DNA from: VRUE01 sp035557635 | Lineage (GTDB): Bacteria > Actinomycetota > Thermoleophilia > Solirubrobacterales > 70-9 | Length of the DNA: 6,000 nt | Assembly (NCBI GenBank): GCA_035557635.1 | Contig: DATMDR010000008.1 | Span: 1-6,000 of the forward strand | Direction: 5' to 3' | In this document: positions 1 through 5,895 of the stretch, one piece after another | Layout of the letters: every line of letters starts with the position of its first letter | Numbering within the stretch: the first letter of the stretch is position 1 | Translations under genes and position numbers: made by a program | Notes under the pieces: generated by a model | The model's input: only the letters and a program-made list of their open reading frames with translations | Told to the model about the DNA's origin: nothing | Database searches by the model: none

Positions 1-565
1 GGGTCACCATCCCGCGCCGGTGCGGCGAGCGGTCGCGGTAGCGCCGGGCCGTCGGATCGCGGCTCTGGCCGCACCCGACATAGGGGTTCTCGACCGGGTT
101 CAGGTCGATCGCCCGGCCGTAGGCGTGCTGCGACCAGACCCCGGGCCGCCCGGAGACGAAGCGGCAGTTGAAGGCCGAGGTGTTGTCGGCGGCCATGCTT
201 TGGCGATCGTCGGCGCCGTAGGCATCGACCAGGCGCATCTGCCTGATCGGGAAGCGCAGCCGGTAGAGCGTTCGCATCGTGCGCAGCATCGGCCCGGCCT
301 CCTCGTGGTGGACGACCAGCCGCCCCCGGTGCACACGTCCGTCGAAACCCCAGTGGCTGACCCTGAGCAGGCTCAGCTCGCCGAGGCCGACGGGGCAGCC
401 CCGTCGCCACGAGACGCCGGTCATCCGCTCGCGGGTGCGCTCGTCGATCGGTCCGGCGACGCCCTCGAAGCGGGGCGGCCGCTCGGCCACTCGCGAGCCC
501 GAAGCCGGCGCTCCGTTGAGGAGGAGGACGGCGACGCCGAGCGCCAGCAGCCCCGTCGCGGTCAT
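1..565 (-). CDS. Secreted M15-family D-Ala-D-Ala carboxypeptidase-like protein, partial (C-terminus beyond window)
   Basis: I translated this frame from the reverse strand; it stays open for 188 codons from the ATG at 565-563 to base 1. Residues 5-17 are a hydrophobic stretch followed by Ala/Gly/Ser-rich sequence (APASG at about 20-24), which fits a Sec signal peptide. The catalytic domain carries TSAFNCRF (129-136) and WSQHAYGRAIDLNP (144-157). This is the HxxGxAxD zinc motif of the VanY/M15 peptidase fold, with H147 and D154 as presumed zinc ligands. The third ligand (His near the C-terminus) and the catalytic acid should lie past base 1 and cannot be seen. Family members cut D-Ala-containing peptide bonds in peptidoglycan stems, so the product probably trims cell wall outside the membrane. 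The start codon overlaps the stop of the upstream DUF3817 gene as ATGA, so translational coupling is likely. No clear Shine-Dalgarno precedes it. The family call is firm; the exact substrate is not known. Confidence 0.88.
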   Translation of the reverse strand, partial: MTATGLLALGVAVLLLNGAPASGSRVAERPPRFEGVAGPIDERTRERMTGVSWRRGCPVGLGELSLLRVSHWGFDGRVHRGRLVVHHEEAGPMLRTMRTLYRLRFPIRQMRLVDAYGADDRQSMAADNTSAFNCRFVSGRPGVWSQHAYGRAIDLNPVENPYVGCGQSRDPTARRYRDRSPHRRGMVT

Positions 566-849
566 GCCGCGGTGCGCCGCGCTTCCCGGACCAGCCACCA
601 GTCGACGACGTAGCCGCCGAAGGGGACCACGGCCCCGACCAGGACCCAGAAGGTGGTCTGCGCGGACCAGCCCATCTGCGCGCGCAGGTTGAGGGCGACG
701 ATCACGTAGACGATGAAGAGGGCTCCGTGGATTGGGCCGAGGATCTGTACCCCGATCTCGTCGCCCCCAGTTCGCTTGACGTACGAAGCGATCAGCAGGG
801 CGATGAAGCTGGTCGCCTCGGCGAGGGCGATGTAGCGCATCGGCTTCAT
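562..849 (-). CDS. DUF3817 small integral membrane protein
   Basis: The product is a 95-residue protein with three predicted membrane helices at about 6-24, 37-54 and 65-86. It matches the pattern of DUF3817 (YdzA-like) proteins: an N-terminal RYIALAEATSF segment (5-15) with a membrane-embedded Glu (E11), GPIHG at 38-42 followed by a Leu-Phe-x-x-Tyr run, and an Asp (D83) near the end of the third helix. The family has no established biochemical role. I chose the ATG at 849 over the ATG at 909. The 20 codons between them include several A/T-ending ones (CTA, TGT, AAA, GCT, CTA, CTA) that are rare in these genes. Family similarity begins at residue 1 of the shorter form, and a TAGGCT box sits 8 bases before 849. 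In favour of 909, a GGGGAG lies about 8 bases before that ATG, but it falls inside the signal-peptide codons of the divergent cupredoxin gene. The stop overlaps the M15 peptidase start. Confidence 0.85.
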   Translation of the reverse strand: MKPMRYIALAEATSFIALLIASYVKRTGGDEIGVQILGPIHGALFIVYVIVALNLRAQMGWSAQTTFWVLVGAVVPFGGYVVDWWLVREARRTAA

Positions 850-857
850 CGCGCGGA

Positions 858-863
858 AGCCTA
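858..863 (-). promoter_or_regulatory. Putative -10 box TAGGCT for the DUF3817/M15 unit
   Basis: On the minus strand TAGGCT fits the actinobacterial -10 consensus TANNNT and ends exactly 8 bases before the ATG at 849. Transcription would therefore begin at or next to the start codon, giving a leaderless mRNA. This agrees with the absence of a Shine-Dalgarno there. The same hexamer at the same distance precedes the phosphoesterase GTG at 4687. No convincing -35 hexamer lies 16-18 bases upstream; a TTGAAA is present but too close. The call rests on motif and position only. Confidence 0.35.
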
Positions 864-909
864 GTAGAGCGGGTTTCAAACACAGCGAGGTGGGTAGCGA
901 CGCCCCCAT

Positions 910-1374
910 ATGCGGCTCTCCCCAGTCCTCCCCGCGCTCGTGCTCGTCGTGCTGGGCCTTGCCTTGGCGGGGTGCGGTGACGACGATGACTCAGGCGGCG
1001 GGGATGGCTCGGGGGGAGAGACCACCGCGACCGCACCAGAAGAAAGCGGGACGCCCGAAACAGAAGGGGGGTCCCAACAGGGCGCCAACGCCCCAGCGCC
1101 AAGCGGCGACGCCGTGCGGGCGGAGAAAGTCGAGATCGTCGAATTCATCTATGAGCCGGACCCGGTTACGATCGAGGCCGGCGGCAAGGTGACCTGGATC
1201 AACCGGGACTCGGCGCCGCACACCGCGACCGCCGACGACGGCTCCTTCGACACCGGCGCCCTCGAGGAAGGCAAGCTGGGGTCGGAGAGCTTCAAGGACG
1301 CCGGCAGCTACCCGTACTTCTGCGAGATCCACCCCGACATGCGGGGCACGGTCGAAGTGGTCGAACCCGGCTAG
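910..1374 (+). CDS. Plastocyanin-like blue copper lipoprotein
   Basis: The 154-residue product starts with a lipoprotein signal peptide whose hydrophobic core spans about 6-20. It is followed by the lipobox LAGC, with C22 as the lipidated residue. Residues 23-65 are a flexible Asp/Gly/Ser/Thr/Pro-rich linker that would hold the domain away from the membrane. A cupredoxin domain fills about 70-152. Its type 1 copper ligands are all visible: H104 in SAPHT, and C138, H141 and M144 in YFCEIHPDM. The protein should sit on the outer face of the membrane and pass single electrons, or possibly carry copper; its partner is not in this window. There is no Shine-Dalgarno at normal spacing, but a TAGCGA box ends 9 bases before the ATG, so translation may be leaderless. 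The start abuts the mirror ATG of the rejected longer DUF3817 form (CATATG, 907-912). The stop interlocks with that of arsC. Copper binding is nearly certain; the redox partner is unknown. Confidence 0.93.
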   Translation: MRLSPVLPALVLVVLGLALAGCGDDDDSGGGDGSGGETTATAPEESGTPETEGGSQQGANAPAPSGDAVRAEKVEIVEFIYEPDPVTIEAGGKVTWINRDSAPHTATADDGSFDTGALEEGKLGSESFKDAGSYPYFCEIHPDMRGTVEVVEPG

Positions 1375-1382
1375 CTCCCGGG
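1366..1382. terminator. Small GC hairpin across the convergent cupredoxin/arsC stops (weak terminator candidate)
   Basis: CCCGG (1366-1370) and CCGGG (1378-1382) can form a 5-bp stem around a 7-base loop that contains CTAG, the interlocked stop codons of both genes. No T-tract follows on either strand, so it is not a canonical intrinsic terminator. It could be a weak bidirectional one, or chance in GC-rich DNA. Confidence 0.2.
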
Positions 1383-1775
1383 CTCGCCCTCCAGCTCGCC
1401 GATCAGCTCCTCGACGCGCCGCCCGATCTCGTCGCGCGTGGCGCGGACCTCGTCGAGCTGGCGGCCCTTCGGGTCGGGCAGCTCCCAGTCGAGGTAGCGC
1501 TTGCCCGGGATGTAGGGGCATTTGTCGCCACAACCCATCGTCACCACCACGTCGGCCCACTTGGCGTCCTCGCGGCTCAGCCCGCGCGGCACACGGTCGC
1601 TGAGGTCGATCCCCAGCTCGCGCATCGCCTCGACCACCTCGGGGTGGACGCGATCGGTCGGCGTCGTCCCGGCTGAGCGCGCCTCGTGACGCCCCTCCGC
1701 GGCGCGCGTGAAGAGCGCCTCGCTGATCTGCGAACGGCCGGCGTTGTGGAGGCAGACGAAGAGGACGCGCGCCAC
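1371..1775 (-). CDS. arsC: Arsenate reductase, low-molecular-weight phosphatase type (ArsC)
   Basis: The 134-residue protein has the length and motifs of the LMW-PTP-fold arsenate reductases. It carries a P-loop CLHNAGRS (8-15, the Cx5R phosphate/arsenate loop with nucleophile C8), TMGCGDKCP (79-87) with C82 and C86, and the late DP pair (D101) that supplies the general acid in this fold. It reduces arsenate to arsenite in the cytosol. The HNAGRS loop resembles actinobacterial mycothiol-dependent ArsC, but the extra cysteines leave the thioredoxin-coupled route open. I cannot decide the reductant. I chose the GTG at 1775 because it starts directly before the first beta strand (VLFV). The longer open frame to 1922 lies inside the upstream gene and has no matching domain. 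The start is 26 bases after the phosphoesterase stop, so the two are probably co-transcribed. A strong GAGGAGG at 1803-1797 lies 21 bases from this GTG. No arsenite pump or ArsR regulator is visible here. Confidence 0.88.
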   Translation of the reverse strand: MARVLFVCLHNAGRSQISEALFTRAAEGRHEARSAGTTPTDRVHPEVVEAMRELGIDLSDRVPRGLSREDAKWADVVVTMGCGDKCPYIPGKRYLDWELPDPKGRQLDEVRATRDEIGRRVEELIGELEGEPGS

Positions 1776-1796
1776 GCCGGCATGTATAGCAACGGG

Positions 1797-1803
1797 CCTC
1801 CTC
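1797..1803 (-). promoter_or_regulatory. GAGGAGG Shine-Dalgarno-like site before arsC
   Basis: GAGGAGG on the minus strand overlaps the TGA stop of the phosphoesterase gene (1804-1802). It is the best ribosome-binding match at the head of any gene in the window. It lies 21 bases from the preferred arsC GTG, longer than normal. It lies 9 bases from an in-frame ATA (1787-1785), and 13 bases from an out-of-frame ATG (1783-1781). It probably recruits ribosomes for arsC as they terminate upstream. Confidence 0.5.
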
Positions 1804-4687
1804 AGCGGTTGGGGGCAGCGCTCGAGGCGGCGAAGCGGCGGGCGGAGAGGAACGGGATCGAGAGATCGTCCTCGACCGGCGGATCCGCCTCCTCGCGGGC
1901 GTATCCGGTGACGCCGACGCAACGAATCCGCAGCTCACGGTCGGGCTCTTCCGGCTCGCCCGCCCGGGGCCGGACGTCGATGCGAAGGAAGCTCTTGAAG
2001 AAGGGCGGCTCGTCGGAGTCGCTCAGCTCGGCGGCCAGCTTGGCGATCGTCTGTGCGAGGCTGCCGGACTTCTCCGCTCCCTGGGCTTGCTTCCGATCCC
2101 AGCGGTAGGGATAGAGCAGCATGAAAAGGTCACGTTCCTTCCTGCTCAGCTCCGGCGCGACACCGGTCGTCCCATCGCCTCCGTCGAGCAGGCTTTCGAT
2201 TCGAGCCTGCGCCCTGATCGCGTTGATCCTCCCGCGCAGCGCATTGAAGCAGAGAAGGGAGGCCGCGAGCAGGAAAACGGCGACTACGACATAGGCCAAG
2301 CTGGCGACGATGGTGGACGCCACGATGGCAAGGAGTCGCGAGAGCGGCAGCGCGCCGGCCAGCGCCACAGGGATCCAGTACTTCAGCTTCGTGCCGAAGG
2401 CGAGGACGATCAGCAGCACGGCGATCACGGCCATCGCCAGCACTGCGATGGAGCCGATCGCCGCCGTCGCGACCCATCCATCCCCGATCAACTGCAGGAG
2501 GATCGTCGCGAGCGTGACCCAGGCGAGGACGCTGAGCAGCCGGAAGACCTTGGCAAGGCGCCGTGCGAGGAGATCGGAGCCGTGGACGGCCGGTGGCCGG
2601 TGCGTTCCGAGGCTGAGCGAGAGGACATAGGCATAGGCGCCGGGGGCAACGAGCGCCGCGCCGAAGAGGAGGAATCGCGCGGCGTCGGTGTCCGCGGCCA
2701 GCACCGCGGCGAGGGTCGCCGGCGCGGCGAAAGCCAGGACGTGGCCGGGCAGCCGGGATTCCACGGCGCCGAGAATCAGCATCCCGGCTCCGGCGAAGAG
2801 GACGAGGGAGGTGGCGGTGACGAACCACTCTGGGGCCGCGCCCACCGGCCCGATAGGGACGAGGATGGGAATTGCGGCGGCGAAGGCGCCGAGGATCGCG
2901 AGCTTGGGGAGCGAGGTGGGGGTGGAGCCGCGCATGTCGTGGGCGAGGAGGACCGCTGCCACGAGGCCGACCGGAACGAGCAGGGCGACCCCCGCCATGC
3001 CCCAGAAGCGCGGGTCGGCGAACAGGTCTCGGTCGCTCGCCAGCGCCACGCCCGAGGCGACGAGGGCGAAGAGCAGCACGGCGAGAAAGGTGGCAGCGAG
3101 GCGGAAGTGGCGAATCCTTGGGCATTTCCTCCCTTGCCGGCTCCTCTGCCACCTCTTCAGCTTGGCCTTGAGCTTGCGGGCGGCGAGCACGATCAGGCCG
3201 ATCAGGACGAGTGGCAGGTAAGCGGTGACCAGCGCCAGCGAGCCAGTCCAGTCGAGCGGCAGTCCGTAGAGCAGCATCGACGCGGCGGCGACGAAGGCCG
3301 CCGCGGCCAGCTGCACCGCGTTGAACATCCGTGGCCCGGCGCGCCGGGCGGTATAGGCGAGGGAGTCTCCTCGTCGCGGATAGCAGCGGAAGGCTCGAGC
3401 CGGATCGCCCGCGCTGCCACTCCCCTGCAGGTCCTCGTCGGTGGGCATGTCGACCCCGGAGGGCCATTGGGGCGCCGCCTCCCGCAGCGATTCGCCGACG
3501 GGCGGGATGCGGTGAGTGGGGCTGAGGTAAGCGCCACCGCCCCCGGAGACGATGTAGTGAACCGTCCGCCGCTGCTTCGTCAGCCTGACCGGGTAGCGCT
3601 GGTAGTTGTGGACGTCGCCGCCGATCGCCGCTATGTAGCCGAAGGGCTGGTGGCGGACGACGTCGTCCACCGTCTTGAACCGGGGCGGATCCTGCTCACG
3701 TTTGCTCGGCTTCCAGGCGATCGGCCCCGGGCGGTATGCCCCGTCGACGTAGATCGGCTTCCCGGTCAGCAGGATCTTCTGCTTCTTGCACTGCTCGGAA
3801 ACCCGCACCAGCCAGCGGCCCTGCTCGTCGTCGATCGCCCCGGTGACGCCGGTGTCGATCGCGACCACCAGCAGGTCGCCGAGGTCGATCGCGTAATACG
3901 GCGCCGGCTGCACGGCTTTGGTCGCATCGCGCCCCCACGGACGGGAGTCGCGCCAGCGGCTGAGCCGGTCGCGTTCGGGCGCCTCCGAGCCGCGCCAGAG
4001 ACGGCGTGCCAGGCGGCTGGTGGGGCGGATCTCGGTTTCGCGAAAGCGCTCCGAGGGCAGCGGCTCGGCGCCGCAGAAGTGGTACATGAAGCCCTCCAGG
4101 CCGTCGTACCAGTCATGGTTGCCGGGAATCGCGTAGATCGGCTTTTCGAAGCCGCGGTAGGGAACGTAGAAGCCGTTGACGTACTCGTTGACGTTCCCCG
4201 CCGGGTAGATCGCGTCGCTGACGATCACCATGAACTCGGGCGCGGGCAGGACGTTCTCGGAATCCTCCTGCGCCGCTGGGGCCAAGTAGGGCGCGAGCGC
4301 ATACTGCGAGGCGTCTTGCTCGCCGGTGTCGCCGACCAGCAGAAAGGTGCGCTCGGCGGGAGGGGAGTCGCCTGGCTGCGGCGGCTCGAAGATCAGGTCC
4401 GCGGATGCGATGGCGGTCCGCCCCCTCTGTCCCGCCACCCAGCGGGCGCGCCGCTCGTCGACGATCTCCGGCCGCTGCTTGGCGAGCAGGTCGTTGACCG
4501 ACTCGAACAGAGCGCGAACGGTGAGCCACGAGAAGCTGTCCCACTTCGGATCCTCGCGGTCTTTCAGAAGGTCCGTCCATGAGCCGGGGTTGGTGTCCGG
4601 CTCCTCGCGAGGAAACCCGTCCTCGGCCCAGCCGGCGCGCCGCGCCCTGACTTCTTCGCGCCGCGCCTCGCTTGCCGCCCCGGTCAC
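1802..4687 (-). CDS. Purple-acid-phosphatase-like metallophosphoesterase fused to a ~12-helix membrane domain
   Basis: The 961-residue protein has three parts. Residues about 110-390 form a calcineurin-like phosphoesterase domain with GDTG (119-122, D120), SDAIYP (157-162, D158 and Y161), GNHDWYDG (189-196, N190 and H191), LTGKPIYV (307-314) and GGDVHNYQR (356-364, H360). The D-x-x-Y spacing and the YQR tail resemble purple acid phosphatases. Two usual metal-site histidines are replaced: K310 stands where a VxxH-like His is expected, and D358 where the first His of GHxH would be. I recall the same GKP and GGD(V/I)HNYQR forms in actinobacterial relatives, so this looks like a family trait rather than decay. 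Residues about 456-814 hold roughly 12 membrane helices. The last ~125 residues are soluble. No signal peptide is visible, so both soluble parts probably face the cytosol. The substrate is unknown. I prefer the GTG at 4687, 8 bases after a TAGGCT box; a TTG at 4696 is the alternative. arsC follows by 26 bases. Confidence 0.88.
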   Translation of the reverse strand: MTGAASEARREEVRARRAGWAEDGFPREEPDTNPGSWTDLLKDREDPKWDSFSWLTVRALFESVNDLLAKQRPEIVDERRARWVAGQRGRTAIASADLIFEPPQPGDSPPAERTFLLVGDTGEQDASQYALAPYLAPAAQEDSENVLPAPEFMVIVSDAIYPAGNVNEYVNGFYVPYRGFEKPIYAIPGNHDWYDGLEGFMYHFCGAEPLPSERFRETEIRPTSRLARRLWRGSEAPERDRLSRWRDSRPWGRDATKAVQPAPYYAIDLGDLLVVAIDTGVTGAIDDEQGRWLVRVSEQCKKQKILLTGKPIYVDGAYRPGPIAWKPSKREQDPPRFKTVDDVVRHQPFGYIAAIGGDVHNYQRYPVRLTKQRRTVHYIVSGGGGAYLSPTHRIPPVGESLREAAPQWPSGVDMPTDEDLQGSGSAGDPARAFRCYPRRGDSLAYTARRAGPRMFNAVQLAAAAFVAAASMLLYGLPLDWTGSLALVTAYLPLVLIGLIVLAARKLKAKLKRWQRSRQGRKCPRIRHFRLAATFLAVLLFALVASGVALASDRDLFADPRFWGMAGVALLVPVGLVAAVLLAHDMRGSTPTSLPKLAILGAFAAAIPILVPIGPVGAAPEWFVTATSLVLFAGAGMLILGAVESRLPGHVLAFAAPATLAAVLAADTDAARFLLFGAALVAPGAYAYVLSLSLGTHRPPAVHGSDLLARRLAKVFRLLSVLAWVTLATILLQLIGDGWVATAAIGSIAVLAMAVIAVLLIVLAFGTKLKYWIPVALAGALPLSRLLAIVASTIVASLAYVVVAVFLLAASLLCFNALRGRINAIRAQARIESLLDGGDGTTGVAPELSRKERDLFMLLYPYRWDRKQAQGAEKSGSLAQTIAKLAAELSDSDEPPFFKSFLRIDVRPRAGEPEEPDRELRIRCVGVTGYAREEADPPVEDDLSIPFLSARRFAASSAAPNR

Positions 4688-4695
4688 GGGCGGCA

Positions 4696-4724
4696 AGCCT
4701 ATTTCGTGCTCAATGCTGGCGCAA
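4696..4724 (-). promoter_or_regulatory. Putative promoter TTGCGC-N17-TAGGCT of the phosphoesterase/arsC unit
   Basis: Read on the minus strand, TTGCGC (4724-4719) and TAGGCT (4701-4696) are separated by 17 bases, the ideal spacing for a vegetative sigma factor. The -10 box ends 8 bases before the GTG at 4687, which would make the mRNA leaderless or nearly so. The TTG at 4696 overlaps the last base of the box and would lie upstream of the transcript start, which argues against it as the initiation codon. The intergenic DNA here is visibly richer in A/T than the flanking genes. No Shine-Dalgarno is present. Confidence 0.4.
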
Positions 4725-4784
4725 TACCGTTTATTCGAACTTCCTGCGGCCAGAGAGAGGTGGATCGGCGTCCGCAGGCGTCAC

Positions 4785-4790
4785 TACTTT
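4785..4790 (+). promoter_or_regulatory. Putative -10 box TACTTT for the OB/HD exonuclease gene
   Basis: TACTTT matches TANNNT and ends 9 bases before the ATG at 4800, again without a Shine-Dalgarno before the start. No clear -35 hexamer is seen at 16-18 bases upstream. The rest of the divergent intergenic region (4697-4799) shows no obvious operator-like inverted repeat. Confidence 0.3.
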
Positions 4791-4799
4791 GAATCGGGC

Positions 4800-5891
4800 A
4801 TGACGCAGGAAGCGCTCACTGGCCTCGCTGAAGAGACGATTCGGGCGGAACCGGCGGCCCAGGTCGAACCGGCGGCCTCGCCGGAGCTGGCCGAGCCCGT
4901 CGTCGCCACGGACCCGGAAGCGACGTCTCGGCAGCGCGTTCCGCTGCTCGAGCTCGAGGACGGCCAGCGCGTGGCCGGCGTCTACGCGGTGCGCGCGCGG
5001 GAGCTGCGGCGCAAGCGCAACGGCGAGCCCTGGTTGCGCCTGACACTGGGCGACGCCAGCGGCGCGGTCGAGGCGGTGTGTTGGGAGGACGCCGAGGAGC
5101 GCTACGCGCTGGCGGCGTCGGGGGCGGCGGTCTTCGTCAGCGGGTCCTTCGAGGTGAGCGAGCGCTGGGGATCGAAGATCAAGATCGCCGAGCTGCGCGC
5201 GGCGGGGCCGGACGAGTACCGCTCCGACGACCTCGCGCCCGGGTCGGAGGTCTCCTTCGACCGCCTGGCGAGCGACCTGCGCGAGCTCCTCGCCACGATT
5301 CAGGACCCGCAGTTGCGCGACCTGCTCGACCGCTTCTTCGGCGAGGACTCCCCGATCTGGGCGCGCTTCCGCGACGCCCCGGCGGCGAAGGTCTACCACC
5401 AGGCCTACCGCCACGGCCTGCTCGAGCACACGCTCTCGGTCGCCCAGGCGGTCAGCGCCGCCGCTGCCTTCTTCCCCGGGATCGACCGCGACGTCGCGGT
5501 CAGCGGCGCCCTGCTCCACGACATCGGCAAGACCGAGGCCTACAACGACGACCCGCTGGCGATCGACCTCACCGACGCCGGCCGCCTGCACAGCGAGATC
5601 CCGCTCGGCTACTACAAGGTGCGCCGCCAGATCGAGGAGGTCGACGGCTTCGAGCCCGACCTGGCCCAGGCTGTCCTGCACATCATCCTCTCCCACCACG
5701 GGGCGCTGGCCCACGGCTCGCCGGTCGTCCCGTGCACCCGCGAGGCGGCACTCGTGCACGCGATCGACAACCTCGGCGGCAAGCTGGGCAGCTTCGACCG
5801 CCTCGAGCGCGAACTGCCCGACGGGGAGTCCTGGTCGGGATTTGACCGCGCCATCGAGGGCTCGGCCTTCTTCGGCTCGCGGGCTGCCTGA
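4800..5891 (+). CDS. YhaM-like 3'-5' exoribonuclease (OB-fold plus HD domain)
   Basis: The 363-residue protein begins with a Glu/Ala/Pro-rich, probably disordered segment (1-45). An OB-fold nucleic-acid-binding domain follows at about 48-135 (RVAGVYAVRARELRRKRNG, then LTLGDASGAVEAVCW). An HD hydrolase domain occupies about 195-345. HD metal-site residues are visible: H205 and H210 in HGLLEHT, H240-D241 in LLHDIGK, H299-H300 in ILSHHG, and D323 in AIDNLGGK. Domain order and the SHHG...GSP...EA...H.iDN pattern match the YhaM/CBF1 family, which degrades RNA (and single-stranded DNA) from the 3' end in the cytoplasm. It is somewhat longer than Bacillus YhaM (about 314 residues), mostly through the N-terminal segment. 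I chose the ATG at 4800. Codons between the in-frame ATG at 4713 and 4800 include TTA, CTT, AGA and TTT, unlike the gene body. The open frame from 4326 reads antisense through the phosphoesterase gene. The family is secure; the natural substrate here is inferred. Confidence 0.9.
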   Translation: MTQEALTGLAEETIRAEPAAQVEPAASPELAEPVVATDPEATSRQRVPLLELEDGQRVAGVYAVRARELRRKRNGEPWLRLTLGDASGAVEAVCWEDAEERYALAASGAAVFVSGSFEVSERWGSKIKIAELRAAGPDEYRSDDLAPGSEVSFDRLASDLRELLATIQDPQLRDLLDRFFGEDSPIWARFRDAPAAKVYHQAYRHGLLEHTLSVAQAVSAAAAFFPGIDRDVAVSGALLHDIGKTEAYNDDPLAIDLTDAGRLHSEIPLGYYKVRRQIEEVDGFEPDLAQAVLHIILSHHGALAHGSPVVPCTREAALVHAIDNLGGKLGSFDRLERELPDGESWSGFDRAIEGSAFFGSRAA

Positions 5892-5895
5892 GCCC
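5881..5895. terminator. Small GC hairpin at the convergent 3' junction (weak terminator candidate)
   Basis: GGGCT (5881-5885) and AGCCC (5891-5895) form a perfect 5-bp inverted repeat with a 5-base loop. It spans the exonuclease stop codon and touches the stop of the opposing gene. There is no T-tract, so terminator activity is uncertain. It parallels the hairpin at the other convergent junction. Confidence 0.2.

Noticed and set aside
20..613. A 197-codon open frame on the plus strand
   Set aside because: It is antisense to the M15 peptidase frame, which carries the HxxGxAxD motif and a signal peptide.
1776..1922. N-terminal extension of arsC to 1922
   Set aside because: It would overlap the phosphoesterase 3' end by over 100 bases. 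The extra residues are Arg/Pro-rich and not part of the ArsC fold, which begins at the GTG at 1775.
991..1938. A 315-codon minus-strand open frame across arsC and the cupredoxin gene
   Set aside because: Its translation is an Arg/Ala/Pro-rich shadow, while two recognisable genes occupy the same DNA in other frames.
2087..4582. An 831-codon open frame on the plus strand
   Set aside because: It lies antisense to the phosphoesterase gene, has a low-complexity Arg/Gly/Glu/Asp-rich translation with no domain, and is the usual GC-rich shadow. The minus-strand protein has clear motifs and membrane helices.
4326..4799. Upstream extension of the OB/HD gene to 4326 or 4713
   Set aside because: It is antisense to the phosphoesterase N-terminus and then crosses the A/T-richer intergenic region with atypical codons. 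The family domains need nothing before 4800.
4731..5759. A 342-codon minus-strand open frame
   Set aside because: It is antisense to the OB/HD exonuclease, with no domain and shadow-like composition.
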